The notes: a model not told the origin generated them from the letters alone. Counted from the stretch's first letter, positions 17,219 to 26,523 are shown. The stretch: 44,352 nucleotides of DNA from Chloroflexota bacterium (GCA_026710945.1 JAPOQA010000019.1:1-44352), one strand, 5' to 3'. A program made the numbers and translations.

Positions 17219-19993
17219 TTACTGGCGGAGTCGCGCCTGCGCGGGATCGTAAAATGGTTCGTCTTTAATCTTGGCCGTTACCGGGCGGCCGTCGACACGC
17301 ATTTCTATTGTCTGGTCGGCGACCGCAAGGCTTGCAGCAACCCAGGCCAAACCTATGACTTTCTCATTCACCGGCGAATAGCGCACGCTCGTGATGCGCC
17401 CCGCCGGCTGACCGTCGGCAATGATCACGCAACCGTCCGGCGGCAGCACATTCTCATCCATGGTGAAACCGACCAGCTTTTCGCGGGGAGGACGTTCTTT
17501 CGCGCGGCTGATGGCTGCTTTGCCGATGAAGTCTTCTTTATCAAGTTTTGCTACCCAGGCCAGGTCGGACTCGATGGGGTTGCTCGTGGCGTCGGTATCG
17601 ACGCTGACGATCACGTGTTTCTTTTCGAGGCGAAGCACGCGTTGTGTTTCCACGCCAAAGGGCAGGATGTCGAACTCCGCGCCGGCTTCCATGATGGCAT
17701 CCCAGATGTGCTCGCCGTATTCCGCCGGAAAGTGAATCTCCCATCCGGTCTCTCCCACGAAACCGATGCGCAGCATGAGGCTGGGCACACCCGCCACGTC
17801 GGCTTGGCGGCAGCGCATGTAGCCAAAGCGCTTGTTGCTGAGGTCCCGGTCGGTAAGTTTGGCGATTGTGTCTCGGGCCTTGGGGCCGGCCACGTTTACG
17901 GCGCCCATGCCGCCGGTGACATTCGTGACGTGCACGCACATGCCGGAGCCCGCGAGCCACCATTCCAGCCACTCCTCCACAAACTCGATATTGCCGGTGG
18001 TGGTGGTAATGAAATAATGGTCTTCGCCAAGGCGGGAGACGGTGCCGTCGTCCAGGATAATGCCCGCCTCATCGCAGATGACGCCGTAGCGGGCGCGACC
18101 TACACGCAGATCGGAAAAGCGATTGGTGTAGACCTTGTCCAGGAGCTTGCCGGCGTCTGGGCCGATAACGTCGAGCTTGCCGAGGGTGCTCAAGTCGATC
18201 AGACCGACGCGCTGGCGTACCGCCCAGTACTCTTGCTCCACTGATTCCTCTTTACTATCCGGCGTACCGTAGTAGAGCGGACGTTTCCACTCGCCCATGT
18301 CCATCCAGACACAGCCGAGTTCGTCGTGCTTGGCATGCATGGGTGTACGCTTGACCGGATGGAGGTGCGGCCCTGCCAGCGCACCGAGCGGTACGGGAGA
18401 TGTCGGTGGCCGCGATGTTGTTCTGCCGGTTTCTTGTATTGTCTGCCCGGTCTGCTGCGCGCAGATCCCGATGGCGGCTTGATGACACATCTTGCCTTGG
18501 CAGGGCCCCATCGTGGTAGTGGTGTACCGCTTGAGCGTTTCGATGTGATCGAAGCCTTCATCGATAGCTGTACGCAGGTCGTGAAGCGAAACGTCCTCAC
18601 AGGGGCAAACGAATGTCTTTTTAGGGTTCGCATCGGAATTCTGGGGGAGGGTTGTAGCAGGAGGCAGCGTTTCACCGGTCACTGCTCCTACTGCCGAGAC
18701 GCCATCCGGCAAATCACTTGTGACAAAAACGGCCCGCTCATCATCCCATGCCACGTTGCCGCCAGCCTGGGCGACGAGGCCTGCGTCCGGCACCCAATCG
18801 CCGCACATGACGACAAGATCGCACGCAAGTAGTTGTTCGGAAGTCTGAAGACCTGAGACATGCTTGCGACCGACGGCTTTGACAACTTGGTCCAAGGGGA
18901 CTGTTCCTACAATCGCTGTGCCTGCAGCCTCTAGCGCGCCGCTTACTGATCCCGCTGCTTCTGCCGTGCCAACCACAACGGCACGTTCGCCCGGTTTCAC
19001 TCCATGCAGGCCGATGAGGCGTTGGACGCCGCTACTGAGCATGACTCCGGGCACATCGTTATTCTCGAACAACAGCGGGATTTCATGGGCGCCCGTGGCG
19101 ACGACGATGCGCTCCGTACGCAGTTGTGTGAGACGCTGGGCTACCGGAGATCCAGGACCCTGATGCACGATACCCAGCAGATTGTCTTCATAGATTCCGA
19201 AGCAGGTGGCGTCGGTGAAGACGGTGACTTTGGGATGCTCATGCACACGCTTCACCAGTGCTGAGAGTTCATCAGTGGATTGGCCACCGGATGAGGCTTC
19301 TGGGAATGAGACTGCGCTCGAACTGTCGCTGCCGGAGACCGAATAGCGTGTGTGACCGCCCAACTCCGGCTGATCGTCGATCAGAACCACTTCTTCGCCC
19401 TGCTCTGCCACGTCCAGGGCGGCCCGCAATCCAAAAGGACCTCCGCCGACTACGGCGGTAGCCGTGTGCAGAAAGACGTGCTCGTAGGGGTGTTCGGCAT
19501 CTGGCTGCGGGTCGCGCTCGATCTTGCCCAGGCCGGCCGCGCGCCGGATTAAGGGCTCGGCAAGATGCCACATCCAGGGATGCGTAAAGGTCTTGTAATA
19601 AAACCCTACGGGCATGGCCCAGGCAAAGCGTTCGGCAACGGCCATGAAATCGGATTCTAAGGAAGGATAGGCATTCTGGTGAGTGATCTGCATGCCGTCT
19701 TGGACCGGCTGCGTGCACGCGCGCACGTTGGGCGTGCCGTCCACGTTTATCATGCAGTTGGGACACCTACCCGAAACGCACAGCAGGCCGCGCGGGCGAT
19801 GGTACTTGAAACTGCGGCTGAAGATGCGCTGTCCGGAACGATAAAGTGCAGAAGCTACTGTATCTTGGGGCTGGGCTTCGATGGGCTTGCCATTGAAATG
19901 GAAAGTGACGGCGGAATGCCCGTTACGTTCCGAGGCGGCCGAAGATGGATTCCCGCTTTCGCCGGAATGACGAGATTCAGAATTGCGGCTCAC
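17219..19993 (-). CDS. mgdC: N-methylglutamate dehydrogenase subunit C (SoxA-like), with repeat-derived N-terminal insert
   Basis: A 924-residue homolog of the alpha subunit of sarcosine oxidase. Order: a ferredoxin-like N-domain (GRCPNC near residue 76), a Rossmann domain (AVVGGGPFG), a BFD-like cysteine set (CPCEDV and MGPCQGKMC near 455-500), and a C-terminal GcvT/aminomethyltransferase domain from about 540 that binds tetrahydrofolate in relatives and takes up the one-carbon unit. The start is GTG at 19993, overlapping the SoxD stop as GTGA with GAGGA 6 nt before it. Residues 8-16 (RHSGESGNP) are encoded by a 26-bp copy of the dispersed palindromic repeat, an in-frame insertion that lengthens the N-terminus. 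Confidence 0.88.
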   Translation of the reverse strand: MSRNSESRHSGESGNPSSAASERNGHSAVTFHFNGKPIEAQPQDTVASALYRSGQRIFSRSFKYHRPRGLLCVSGRCPNCMINVDGTPNVRACTQPVQDGMQITHQNAYPSLESDFMAVAERFAWAMPVGFYYKTFTHPWMWHLAEPLIRRAAGLGKIERDPQPDAEHPYEHVFLHTATAVVGGGPFGLRAALDVAEQGEEVVLIDDQPELGGHTRYSVSGSDSSSAVSFPEASSGGQSTDELSALVKRVHEHPKVTVFTDATCFGIYEDNLLGIVHQGPGSPVAQRLTQLRTERIVVATGAHEIPLLFENNDVPGVMLSSGVQRLIGLHGVKPGERAVVVGTAEAAGSVSGALEAAGTAIVGTVPLDQVVKAVGRKHVSGLQTSEQLLACDLVVMCGDWVPDAGLVAQAGGNVAWDDERAVFVTSDLPDGVSAVGAVTGETLPPATTLPQNSDANPKKTFVCPCEDVSLHDLRTAIDEGFDHIETLKRYTTTTMGPCQGKMCHQAAIGICAQQTGQTIQETGRTTSRPPTSPVPLGALAGPHLHPVKRTPMHAKHDELGCVWMDMGEWKRPLYYGTPDSKEESVEQEYWAVRQRVGLIDLSTLGKLDVIGPDAGKLLDKVYTNRFSDLRVGRARYGVICDEAGIILDDGTVSRLGEDHYFITTTTGNIEFVEEWLEWWLAGSGMCVHVTNVTGGMGAVNVAGPKARDTIAKLTDRDLSNKRFGYMRCRQADVAGVPSLMLRIGFVGETGWEIHFPAEYGEHIWDAIMEAGAEFDILPFGVETQRVLRLEKKHVIVSVDTDATSNPIESDLAWVAKLDKEDFIGKAAISRAKERPPREKLVGFTMDENVLPPDGCVIIADGQPAGRITSVRYSPVNEKVIGLAWVAASLAVADQTIEMRVDGRPVTAKIKDEPFYDPAQARLRQ
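19946..19971 (-). repeat. 26-bp palindromic repeat inside mgdC
   Basis: Same family as 15198-15223 and 36637-36662. It lies in frame in codons 8-16 of the SoxA-like gene and does not interrupt the reading frame. Confidence 0.8.
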
Positions 19994-20250
19994 AGCGTGT
20001 CCTCGGGCAGGCTGGTCTCAGTCACGTCATTGGTCAGCGTGTCGCGCACGGCAAAGAGCCACTGGCGGCAGCCGTAGGTGTGGAACCACCATTCCTTCTG
20101 AGAGCGCTCGGAGTTACCTGTGGCGTAACTATAGCCCAGCCACGCCTCGTCGCTCGAACCCGCTTCCGGCCGGGACTTCACTTCACCGCCAAAGCGAAAC
20201 TCGTAGACGCTGCGCTTGCCGCAGTTGGGACAGGGTATCAAGAAAGACAT
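19990..20250 (-). CDS. mgdB: N-methylglutamate dehydrogenase subunit B (SoxD-like zinc protein)
   Basis: An 86-residue homolog of the delta subunit of sarcosine oxidase. C7 and C10 (CPNC) with H57 and C61 (HTYGCRQW) reproduce the zinc-binding Cys/Cys/His/Cys set of SoxD. The block EWWFHTYGCRQWLFAVRDT is characteristic. AAGGT lies 7 nt before the ATG. Its stop overlaps the GTG of mgdC. It is small but clearly real, by motif and by coupling to the large subunit. Confidence 0.88.
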   Translation of the reverse strand: MSFLIPCPNCGKRSVYEFRFGGEVKSRPEAGSSDEAWLGYSYATGNSERSQKEWWFHTYGCRQWLFAVRDTLTNDVTETSLPEDTL

Positions 20251-20407
20251 GCAAATACCTTACCGAGTTTACGGTCAAGGGCCTGTTCAGGACTCAAGGT
20301 CTCTACCATCTTGGAGGAAGGCCACAAGACAAATGCGCTCAAATCACCCACACGTGTATTCCAAAGATGAGCGAAAGACTCAGGTACTTAGTTGCAGGGC
20401 ATCCCGG

Positions 20408-21757
20408 CTAGTGTCCCCGCTCTTCCCAGCCAGGTCCGCCGCCGACGATGCGGTTCGTGCCGACGAGGGGGATGCCGCAGATCATCGAGGCTTCCGAGGT
20501 CAGAGCACGCAGGTCGTCCGGGTCCAGGTCGTGTACGTCGGCCTTGCCGCAGGCACGTGCCAACATCTGCATTTCCGAGACCATCGCGCGCAGATAGCTG
20601 GAGACCCGTTCGGCGGCCTCGTCGATAGGCAGTCGCTTCATGAGTTCCGGGTCTTGGGTCGTAATGCCGACGGGGCATCTACCCGTATGGCAGTGGTGGC
20701 AAAAGCCCGGTTTCGTGCCTAGCGCTTCATAGTCTTCTACGTATAGAGACTTATTACAATTGAGCGCGATGAGGGCGGACGTACCAATATAGACGGCGTC
20801 CGCGCCAAGGGCGAGGGCTTTCGCGGCATCCACGCCGTGCCGGATACCTCCGGCTATGATGAGTTGCACTTCGCCATAGAGGCCCAAGTCTTCCAAAGCA
20901 GCGCGTGCCTCGCATACTGCGGCCAACGTGGGAATGCCCGTGTGTTCCTGGAGCATTTCCGGCGATGCGCCGGTGCCGCCTTCCATGCCGTCCACCACTA
21001 CTGCGTCGGCACCCGCTTTGGCGGCCAGGCGCACATCGTCGAATACGCGCGTTGCGCCCATCTTGACGAAGATCGGCACCTTCCAGTCAGTGGCCTCGCG
21101 GAGTTCCTCGACCTTGATGATCATGTCATCGGGACCCAGAAAGTCCGGATGGCGTGCGGGGCTGCGTTGGTCCACACCGACAGGGAGATCCCGTTGCTCG
21201 GCAATTACGTCCGAGACTTTAGAGCCGAGCAGCAGACCGCCGGTACCCGGTTTTGCACCCTGACCGATCGTCAACTCAATGGCGTCGGCGGCGCGTGCGT
21301 GGTGGATACTGACCCCGTAGCGGGAGGGCAGGACTTCGTAGACGAGGGTCTTACTGTTTTCCCGTTCTGCCTCCAACATGCCGCCGTCGCCGGTAGTGTT
21401 CGACGAGCCGACGGCAGCCGCGCCCTGCGCCAGCGCTACTTTGGCATTGTAGGATAGCGCGCCCCAACTCATGCCCGTAATCATAACGGGAATGTCGAGT
21501 TCGATCGGATTCTCAGCGTAGCGACTACCGATGACAGTCTTCGTCGAGCAGTGCTCGCGATAGCCTTCCAATGGGATGCGGGTCAAGGTGCAAGGGAGGA
21601 AAGTAAGGTCATCAAATGTCGACCAGTTGCGCTCCCGCAGTGTGCCGAAACCGCGCATGATGTAGCGCCCGAGTTGCGCCTTCTCTTGAATTTCGGCGAT
21701 TACTTCAGGGGTATATGTTCCGCTAGGTCGCAGGCGGCCGTTTTCGCCGTCTGTCAT
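20408..21757 (-). CDS. mgsC: N-methylglutamate synthase subunit C (FMN glutamate-synthase domain)
   Basis: A 449-residue stand-alone version of the FMN/Fe-S synthase domain of glutamate synthase. Markers include ITGMSWGALSYNAK (FMN region, near residue 92), SSNTTGDGG, GQGAKPGTGGLL, VDGMEGGTGASP, IAGGIRHG, and the [3Fe-4S] cysteine block CHHCHTGRCPVG near 352-363. With MgsA and MgsB it would transfer methylamine from gamma-glutamylmethylamide to 2-oxoglutarate. The same three-part split (GlxBCD) occurs near sarcosine oxidase genes in other bacteria, so the substrate is inferred from context. A GGAGGAG-type site precedes the ATG. Gaps of 157 and 234 nt flank it, longer than others in the cluster. 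Confidence 0.88.
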   Translation of the reverse strand: MTDGENGRLRPSGTYTPEVIAEIQEKAQLGRYIMRGFGTLRERNWSTFDDLTFLPCTLTRIPLEGYREHCSTKTVIGSRYAENPIELDIPVMITGMSWGALSYNAKVALAQGAAAVGSSNTTGDGGMLEAERENSKTLVYEVLPSRYGVSIHHARAADAIELTIGQGAKPGTGGLLLGSKVSDVIAEQRDLPVGVDQRSPARHPDFLGPDDMIIKVEELREATDWKVPIFVKMGATRVFDDVRLAAKAGADAVVVDGMEGGTGASPEMLQEHTGIPTLAAVCEARAALEDLGLYGEVQLIIAGGIRHGVDAAKALALGADAVYIGTSALIALNCNKSLYVEDYEALGTKPGFCHHCHTGRCPVGITTQDPELMKRLPIDEAAERVSSYLRAMVSEMQMLARACGKADVHDLDPDDLRALTSEASMICGIPLVGTNRIVGGGPGWEERGH

Positions 21758-21991
21758 AGTCCCTTGCTCCTCCTACCAGGATTTCTTGTTTTCAATTGGG
21801 AATGCGGCTAATGTTATCTGTTCTTGTTTCCTAAACCAGTCTATGGATTAGCTTTTGGATCTCCCGATCGTGGGATCTTGTTGCGGTTGCTCTCCGTTGA
21901 TGCCATACCCCATGTGTAACGAAGAGCAAGAGCGGGCTAGTTTCTTTATTGCTGCGAGAACTGCTCGCGAACACCTAAAGCGTCTCTTCGG

Positions 21992-22705
21992 TTAGACCAC
22001 CTGCTGCCAAACTTCCCAGTCGGTCTTATCGAAGTTCCACAGGCGGCGACCGGAGACGATCTTCTTGAAGTCCGCCAGGCGCGAAGTCAGTTCGGCCAAG
22101 CGCTCGGGAAGATGCGCGGCGAAAGTGGTTTCGAGAAACGCAGTGTCTTCCGAACTTAGGTTCTCTATAACGGCATCGTTGCCCAATTCGCCAATCTTGC
22201 CGCCCACATAGCACTTGGTCTCATACATAGAGTCTGCAAAGGCATCGCCCACGTCGCCGCAAACGACTATGGTACCGCGCTGTCCCATGAAACCGGCCAT
22301 GTAGCCGCAGTTCCCGCCAATCAACAGGAGGCCGCCCTTCATAGCCACGCCGGCCCGCGCCGCTGCATGTCTGTGTATAACCACGGTGCCGCCGCGAATT
22401 GTCGCTGCCGCACCGTTGCCGGCGCTGCCGCGGACCGTGACCGTGCCGGAGAGCATTGACTCCGCCAGACCCCAGCCGGTGCTCCCATTGACTTCCACCG
22501 TGGCGCCATCCATTAAGCCGCCGCAGAAGTAGCCTACACTACCGTCGAAAGTTACGGTCGAGGGCTGGAGCAGCGCGACGCCGAGGTTGTGCCGGGCGCC
22601 GGGATTGCGTACCAAGACCTCTTCTTCTCCGCTGGCAATGTGCGCTTTGATGGCAGTGTTGATCTGGCGGACAGTCTTGCCGGAGCAATCTAGTTCAACT
22701 GCCAT
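21992..22705 (-). CDS. mgsB: N-methylglutamate synthase subunit B (GXGXG domain)
   Basis: A 237-residue protein matching the GXGXG right-handed beta-helix domain of glutamate synthase. Repeated glycine-rich turns are visible (YFCGGLMDGATVEVNGSTGWG, RGSAGNGAAATIRGG, GGNCGYMAGFMGQRG). It serves as the structural bridge between the amidotransferase and FMN domains. The ATG lies inside the last codons of mgsA (16-nt overlap), so the two are probably translationally coupled. After the helix, residues 180-237 form a helical tail ending near LWNFDKTDWEVW. Confidence 0.87.
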   Translation of the reverse strand: MAVELDCSGKTVRQINTAIKAHIASGEEEVLVRNPGARHNLGVALLQPSTVTFDGSVGYFCGGLMDGATVEVNGSTGWGLAESMLSGTVTVRGSAGNGAAATIRGGTVVIHRHAAARAGVAMKGGLLLIGGNCGYMAGFMGQRGTIVVCGDVGDAFADSMYETKCYVGGKIGELGNDAVIENLSSEDTAFLETTFAAHLPERLAELTSRLADFKKIVSGRRLWNFDKTDWEVWQQVV

Positions 22706-23601
22706 ACCTGTATTTCCTTCGCTTGTGCCTCACGCACGCCGCCTATGCCCGGGAACGCATTCTCAATTGCGATCTCCTCGGTGGCGACCACAACGGAGTC
22801 GTCCGTTTCGGTAAAGAGGAGCGGTTTGAGAGCGAAGCGGTCTTTGGCAAAGCCCAGCTCATGTTGAGTTGCGGCCAGATAGCTAAAGGAGCCGTCCAGG
22901 TCGTACAAGGAGGCAGTGAGCGCCTCTTTGAGGGACATGCCTTGCGAAATGCGGTCTGCCAGGTAGACACCGATGACTTCAGAGTCATTTTCCGTATAGA
23001 ACCGTACGCCGTGCTGCTCATAGAGCCGGCGCAAGTTGTGGTAATTAGTGATGTGCCCATTGTGGACCACCGCGAGGTCAGGCATGCCGTGTGCCCAGAA
23101 TGGCTGCGAATGACTCAGGTCTACGCGTGATTCAGTGGAGAGGCGGGTATGCCCAATCCCGTGTGTGCCGGTGATGCGCGAGACGCCGTGAGTCTGCTCA
23201 AGATTTTCCGGAGTACCTACCTGCTTGACGATTTCCAAGGCATTGCCCATGCTTACGACTTCGACGTTTTCTGCCTCTGACTCGATGAGCGCACTGAGCT
23301 CCCGGGGATCACCCTGAAAGTCGAGCTCAAGGCGAAGGTACTCTTCGGTGGTTGACTCACCATGTATTTCGCCCAGAGATTGTACGCGCTCGGTGATGTT
23401 CTCGCGGCGTCCCTCAAAGGCGCCATTCTCGCCCAACTTAACGCGCAGTACGGTGTGTCCGTTGCTTGCGCCGGTATAGAGCGCGACACCCGCAGAGTCC
23501 GGGCCGCGGCACGCCAGGGCGTTGAGCATAGTGAGCACCGTGTTGCCAACCGGCGCGGCGCCCTCGCCAGCCTTATCCAGAAAGCCGATTATGCCGCACA
23601 T
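22690..23601 (-). CDS. mgsA: N-methylglutamate synthase subunit A (class II amidotransferase domain)
   Basis: A 303-residue class II (Ntn-type) glutamine amidotransferase. It begins MCGIIGFLDKAG, giving the N-terminal nucleophile Cys2 after Met removal. Further hallmarks are ACRGPDSAG near residue 31, GHTRLSTES, the HNGHITNY oxyanion block, and YTENDSEVIG. In N-methylglutamate synthase this domain releases methylamine from gamma-glutamylmethylamide instead of ammonia from glutamine. AAGGAA lies 7 nt before the ATG. It is the first gene of the minus-strand cluster, so the operon promoter should be in 23602-23991, but I see no strong consensus there. Confidence 0.87.
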   Translation of the reverse strand: MCGIIGFLDKAGEGAAPVGNTVLTMLNALACRGPDSAGVALYTGASNGHTVLRVKLGENGAFEGRRENITERVQSLGEIHGESTTEEYLRLELDFQGDPRELSALIESEAENVEVVSMGNALEIVKQVGTPENLEQTHGVSRITGTHGIGHTRLSTESRVDLSHSQPFWAHGMPDLAVVHNGHITNYHNLRRLYEQHGVRFYTENDSEVIGVYLADRISQGMSLKEALTASLYDLDGSFSYLAATQHELGFAKDRFALKPLLFTETDDSVVVATEEIAIENAFPGIGGVREAQAKEIQVWQLN

Positions 23602-23991
23602 GCGACGTTCCTTAGACTACTGCTTGGGATTCGTATGTGTCCATTATCCAACCATTTGCGTAGCGCTTCTCGCGTGGAGCGCGATATCAACACCCGCATG
23701 TGGCTGCACAGGAGATCATCCCATACTATAGCATTCTTGAGCACGCAACGTACACGCTAGCGCTTGGGGGTTGCGAGGGAATGCGATGTTGGGCTGCTAC
23801 CTGCAACGACTGCTGTTGTGTCACGCGATACATTAGTTGCGTACTAGATGCTCTCTAGGTTGGATGTCCCGACTTCACGCTACCTTTGTCTCGGGCGGAT
23901 GGTACCGACGGCGCCGCATCTTGGAGAGAGTCATGGCCGGCTTCTCTCGCTACAATATTGTTCGTGTAGGCTAATCATAGGGGGGCAAGCT
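23602..23991. other. Divergent intergenic region upstream of the methylamine cluster
   Basis: 390 bp between mgsA and the methyltransferase gene, which are transcribed apart. It should hold both promoters. I see a TACAAT near 23951-23956 on the plus strand and TATAGT on the minus strand near 23730, each without a good -35 box. No regulator gene is adjacent. Confidence 0.4.
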
Positions 23992-24822
23992 ATGCCGGGC
24001 CGCAGTCAAGACAACGTCAGTGAATTCTATGAATTCGAGAGAGCGGGATGGGAGCGAGTAGCGGGAGACTATCACCGTTACTTTGCAGCCCTCACAACAC
24101 GCTTCATCGAACCATTGCTGGACGCCGGTGGTGTAGAGGCCGGATGCCGAGTGCTGGACGTTGCCACAGGTCCCGGCTACGTCGCGGCAGCGGCAACGGG
24201 TCGCGGCGCTCAGGTGGTCGGCATTGACTTTGCGAAAGCGGCAGTCGACGTGGCACGCCAGCAATACCCCGATATTACGTTTCAGACAGCCAGTGCCGAA
24301 AGGCTGCCCTTTCCTGATGCCCAGTTTGATGCCGTGCTTATGAATTTCGGATTGCTGCACGTTGCTCAGCCGGAGTTGGCGGTGGCGGAGGCGCATCGCG
24401 TGCTACGCTCCGGGGGCCGTATCGCTTTTTCCGTGTGGGCAGATCCCCAGATTAGTTTGGGCTTTCAGATAATCCTCGATGCCATTGGCGAGCACGGCAA
24501 CATGGACGTGACCTTGCCGGACGGACCGCCCTTCTTTCGCTTCAGCGATCCGGCTGAGAGCAGGCTCGTCCTGACGGAGGCCGGATTCTCATCTCCTCGT
24601 GTGGAAGAAATGCATACCAAGTGGGACTTTCCGCATGTGGACACGCTCTTTGATACATTCCTGCACGGCGCTGTGCGCACTGGAGCGCTTCTGCAGGCGC
24701 AGTCAGCGGAAGCGCTGGCTGCCATACGACAGAAGGTGCGCGACGGTGTGGCCGGTTTCGAGGAGGATGGAGTTTACCGATTGCCTATGGCGGCAGTACT
24801 ATCGTCGGCGAAAAAGCCTTAG
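23992..24822 (+). CDS. SAM-dependent methyltransferase (class I)
   Basis: A 276-residue class I methyltransferase of the UbiE/Methyltransf_11 type. Motif I is VLDVATGPGYVAAAA (near residues 47-61), followed by an acidic end of strand beta2 (VVGIDFAK). Motif post-I/II appears as AERLPFPDAQFDAVLMNFGLLHV and motif III as HRVLRSGGRIAFSVW. The ATG at 23992 is preferred over a frame opening 144 nt upstream because GGGGGG-CAAGCT precedes it and the upstream residues have no family match. The methyl acceptor is unknown. It diverges from the methylamine cluster, but nothing in the sequence links its function to it. Confidence 0.85.
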   Translation: MPGRSQDNVSEFYEFERAGWERVAGDYHRYFAALTTRFIEPLLDAGGVEAGCRVLDVATGPGYVAAAATGRGAQVVGIDFAKAAVDVARQQYPDITFQTASAERLPFPDAQFDAVLMNFGLLHVAQPELAVAEAHRVLRSGGRIAFSVWADPQISLGFQIILDAIGEHGNMDVTLPDGPPFFRFSDPAESRLVLTEAGFSSPRVEEMHTKWDFPHVDTLFDTFLHGAVRTGALLQAQSAEALAAIRQKVRDGVAGFEEDGVYRLPMAAVLSSAKKP

Positions 24823-24877
24823 GCGTGCGGAATTGCCGCTTTACTTAAGTGTTGTCACTATGGGATGTGTCTTAGCG

Positions 24878-24886
24878 TGGTATACT
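24878..24886 (+). promoter_or_regulatory. Extended -10 promoter before the third solute-binding protein
   Basis: TGG followed by TATACT (24881-24886) forms an extended -10 element about 105 nt before the ATG at 24998. There is no good -35 at 17 nt, as expected for this type. Confidence 0.4.
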
Positions 24887-24997
24887 CTGCACCAAGAGGA
24901 GGCTGCCACTCTTTGCAAACGAGGTAGCATGATTGCGGTAAGGAGGTAAGCACGGCTAAGTCTGGGTTATCTGTAGTTCAGGTGAGAGGAAACGCTA

Positions 24998-26419
24998 ATG
25001 TCCAATAAGGTGGAGACGTTGACACGACGAAAGCTGCTAGTTGCAGCCAGCAGTATTCCTGTCGTGGCTGCCCTTGCAGCTTGCGGCACGGCAACAGTAC
25101 AACCTGAGATGGCGGGTGAAAAGCCAGCGGAGCAGAAGGCCGAAGCAGCGCCGCAACCGGCCGAGCCGGTGGACGTGGTATTCGTGCCGAATCCCGCATT
25201 CAGGTTCCATGAAGAGGGCCACGTATCCAACGGCTTGATGGAGGCGTTCAGCGCAGAATTCGCCAACATCAATCTGCTCGTAGAACCCTATACGGGCAAC
25301 CGTAATGAGGCATTCGCGGCGGCTGCCGCCGGGAACATTCCGTATGACGTGGTGACCGGCGGCGAAGGCACGCCGATTGACCGGGGACTGCAGGGCACCG
25401 TCCTGCACCTGAATGACTACATCAAGGCTACCGCCCTGGATATGGACGACGTCTGGGAAGGCTTGATGGAGCCAGTAATCTGGCGCGACGGCCGGGTGTT
25501 CGGCATGCCGTACGGCCCAGACATGCGCGTGCTTTATATGAACATCGATCTCTATCTCAATGGCGGACTGGACCCGGCGGTCGGACCGCAGACGTGGGAC
25601 GAATTTGAGGAAGCCATTCAAAAGACGACGCAGAAAGACGCTGCTGGCAAGCTTACGGTCGCGGGTTTTCCGCCGGACTGGGGCTCAAACGGCACGTGGC
25701 TCTTCATGCTCCCCCTATTGCAGCTTGGCGGTAGTCGTACGAACGATGACCGCACCAAGATGACCTTCAATACACCTGAGGGTATTGAAGCCTTTACGTT
25801 CGTTAAGCGGTTGTGGGACCTGCAGGATGGATTCGCTGCCATCAAGGAATTCCAAGAATCAGCACGGCCCTCCGGCAGAGATCGGGGTGCAGCGCTCGTC
25901 AATGCGAAGTGCGCCAGCATCTACATGACGTATGCCGAGCGCAAGCAGCAGATTCGCCCGATTGACCCGGACTATGAGTTTGGGTACACGGGATTCCCCT
26001 TGCCGGCCAATGCGGCGCGCCAAGTAAGCCTCGGCGGCGCCTGGATCCATATGGTCTCCGGCTGGACGGAAGTGGCGGAAGAGTCCTTTGCGTTGCTTGA
26101 GTTCTTGGCGCGGCCCGAAAACACGCTGGCGTTCACCAAGACCTTCGACCGTGTGCCGGTGCGCAAGTCGGCGACGCTGTCCGAGGAATTCCACGAGAAC
26201 GACCCGTTTGTGCTCCACATGTCTGAGAACATGCAATATCGCACCTCGACCCTGGGCTTTGGCGTGCCCGGTTCCGATCAGATGCGCATCGAGGTGCTTA
26301 CAGGCGGTTGGGTCGGCTCAATCTGGAACGGCGAGGTGGGCATTCAGGAAGCTCTTGCCACGGCTGAAGAGCAGATGAACATTATCGCTGAGGACTGGCG
26401 CAAAGAGCTTGGGCTTTAG
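24998..26419 (+). CDS. ABC transporter solute-binding lipoprotein (family 1), divergent from paralogs A and B
   Basis: A 473-residue extracytoplasmic solute-binding protein. The N-terminus has a twin-arginine motif (LTRRKLLVA) and a lipobox ending ALAAC near residue 29, then a Glu/Ala/Pro linker. The SBP_bac_1 fold is indicated by PYGPDMRVLYMNIDLY around residue 170, FNTPEGIEAF, and GGAWIHMVSG. It does not share the long identical blocks of the two proteins at 7375 and 10716, so it belongs to another subfamily. GAGAGGAAA lies about 7 nt before the ATG. No permease genes are adjacent. Ligand unknown. Confidence 0.88.
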   Translation: MSNKVETLTRRKLLVAASSIPVVAALAACGTATVQPEMAGEKPAEQKAEAAPQPAEPVDVVFVPNPAFRFHEEGHVSNGLMEAFSAEFANINLLVEPYTGNRNEAFAAAAAGNIPYDVVTGGEGTPIDRGLQGTVLHLNDYIKATALDMDDVWEGLMEPVIWRDGRVFGMPYGPDMRVLYMNIDLYLNGGLDPAVGPQTWDEFEEAIQKTTQKDAAGKLTVAGFPPDWGSNGTWLFMLPLLQLGGSRTNDDRTKMTFNTPEGIEAFTFVKRLWDLQDGFAAIKEFQESARPSGRDRGAALVNAKCASIYMTYAERKQQIRPIDPDYEFGYTGFPLPANAARQVSLGGAWIHMVSGWTEVAEESFALLEFLARPENTLAFTKTFDRVPVRKSATLSEEFHENDPFVLHMSENMQYRTSTLGFGVPGSDQMRIEVLTGGWVGSIWNGEVGIQEALATAEEQMNIIAEDWRKELGL

Positions 26420-26523
26420 GCTAGCAGCAGGTAACTGCTCATAGGCGGCCCGCACGCTCGTCTATGGTTCGGTTGGCAAGTCCAACGGGCGAAGCGAGGA
26501 AGGGATACTCGATGGGAATCCTA

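Noticed and set aside
15274-20250. Plain heterotetrameric sarcosine oxidase operon
   Set aside because: Possible by homology alone, but the complete mgsABC-type set and GmaS-type ligase in the same cluster, and the lack of glyA/purU, favour N-methylglutamate dehydrogenase. Kept as the alternative in the gene entries.
20408-23601. Ordinary glutamate synthase (GOGAT)
   Set aside because: Domains are split into three small genes, there is no GltD small subunit, and they sit with sarcosine-oxidase-like genes.
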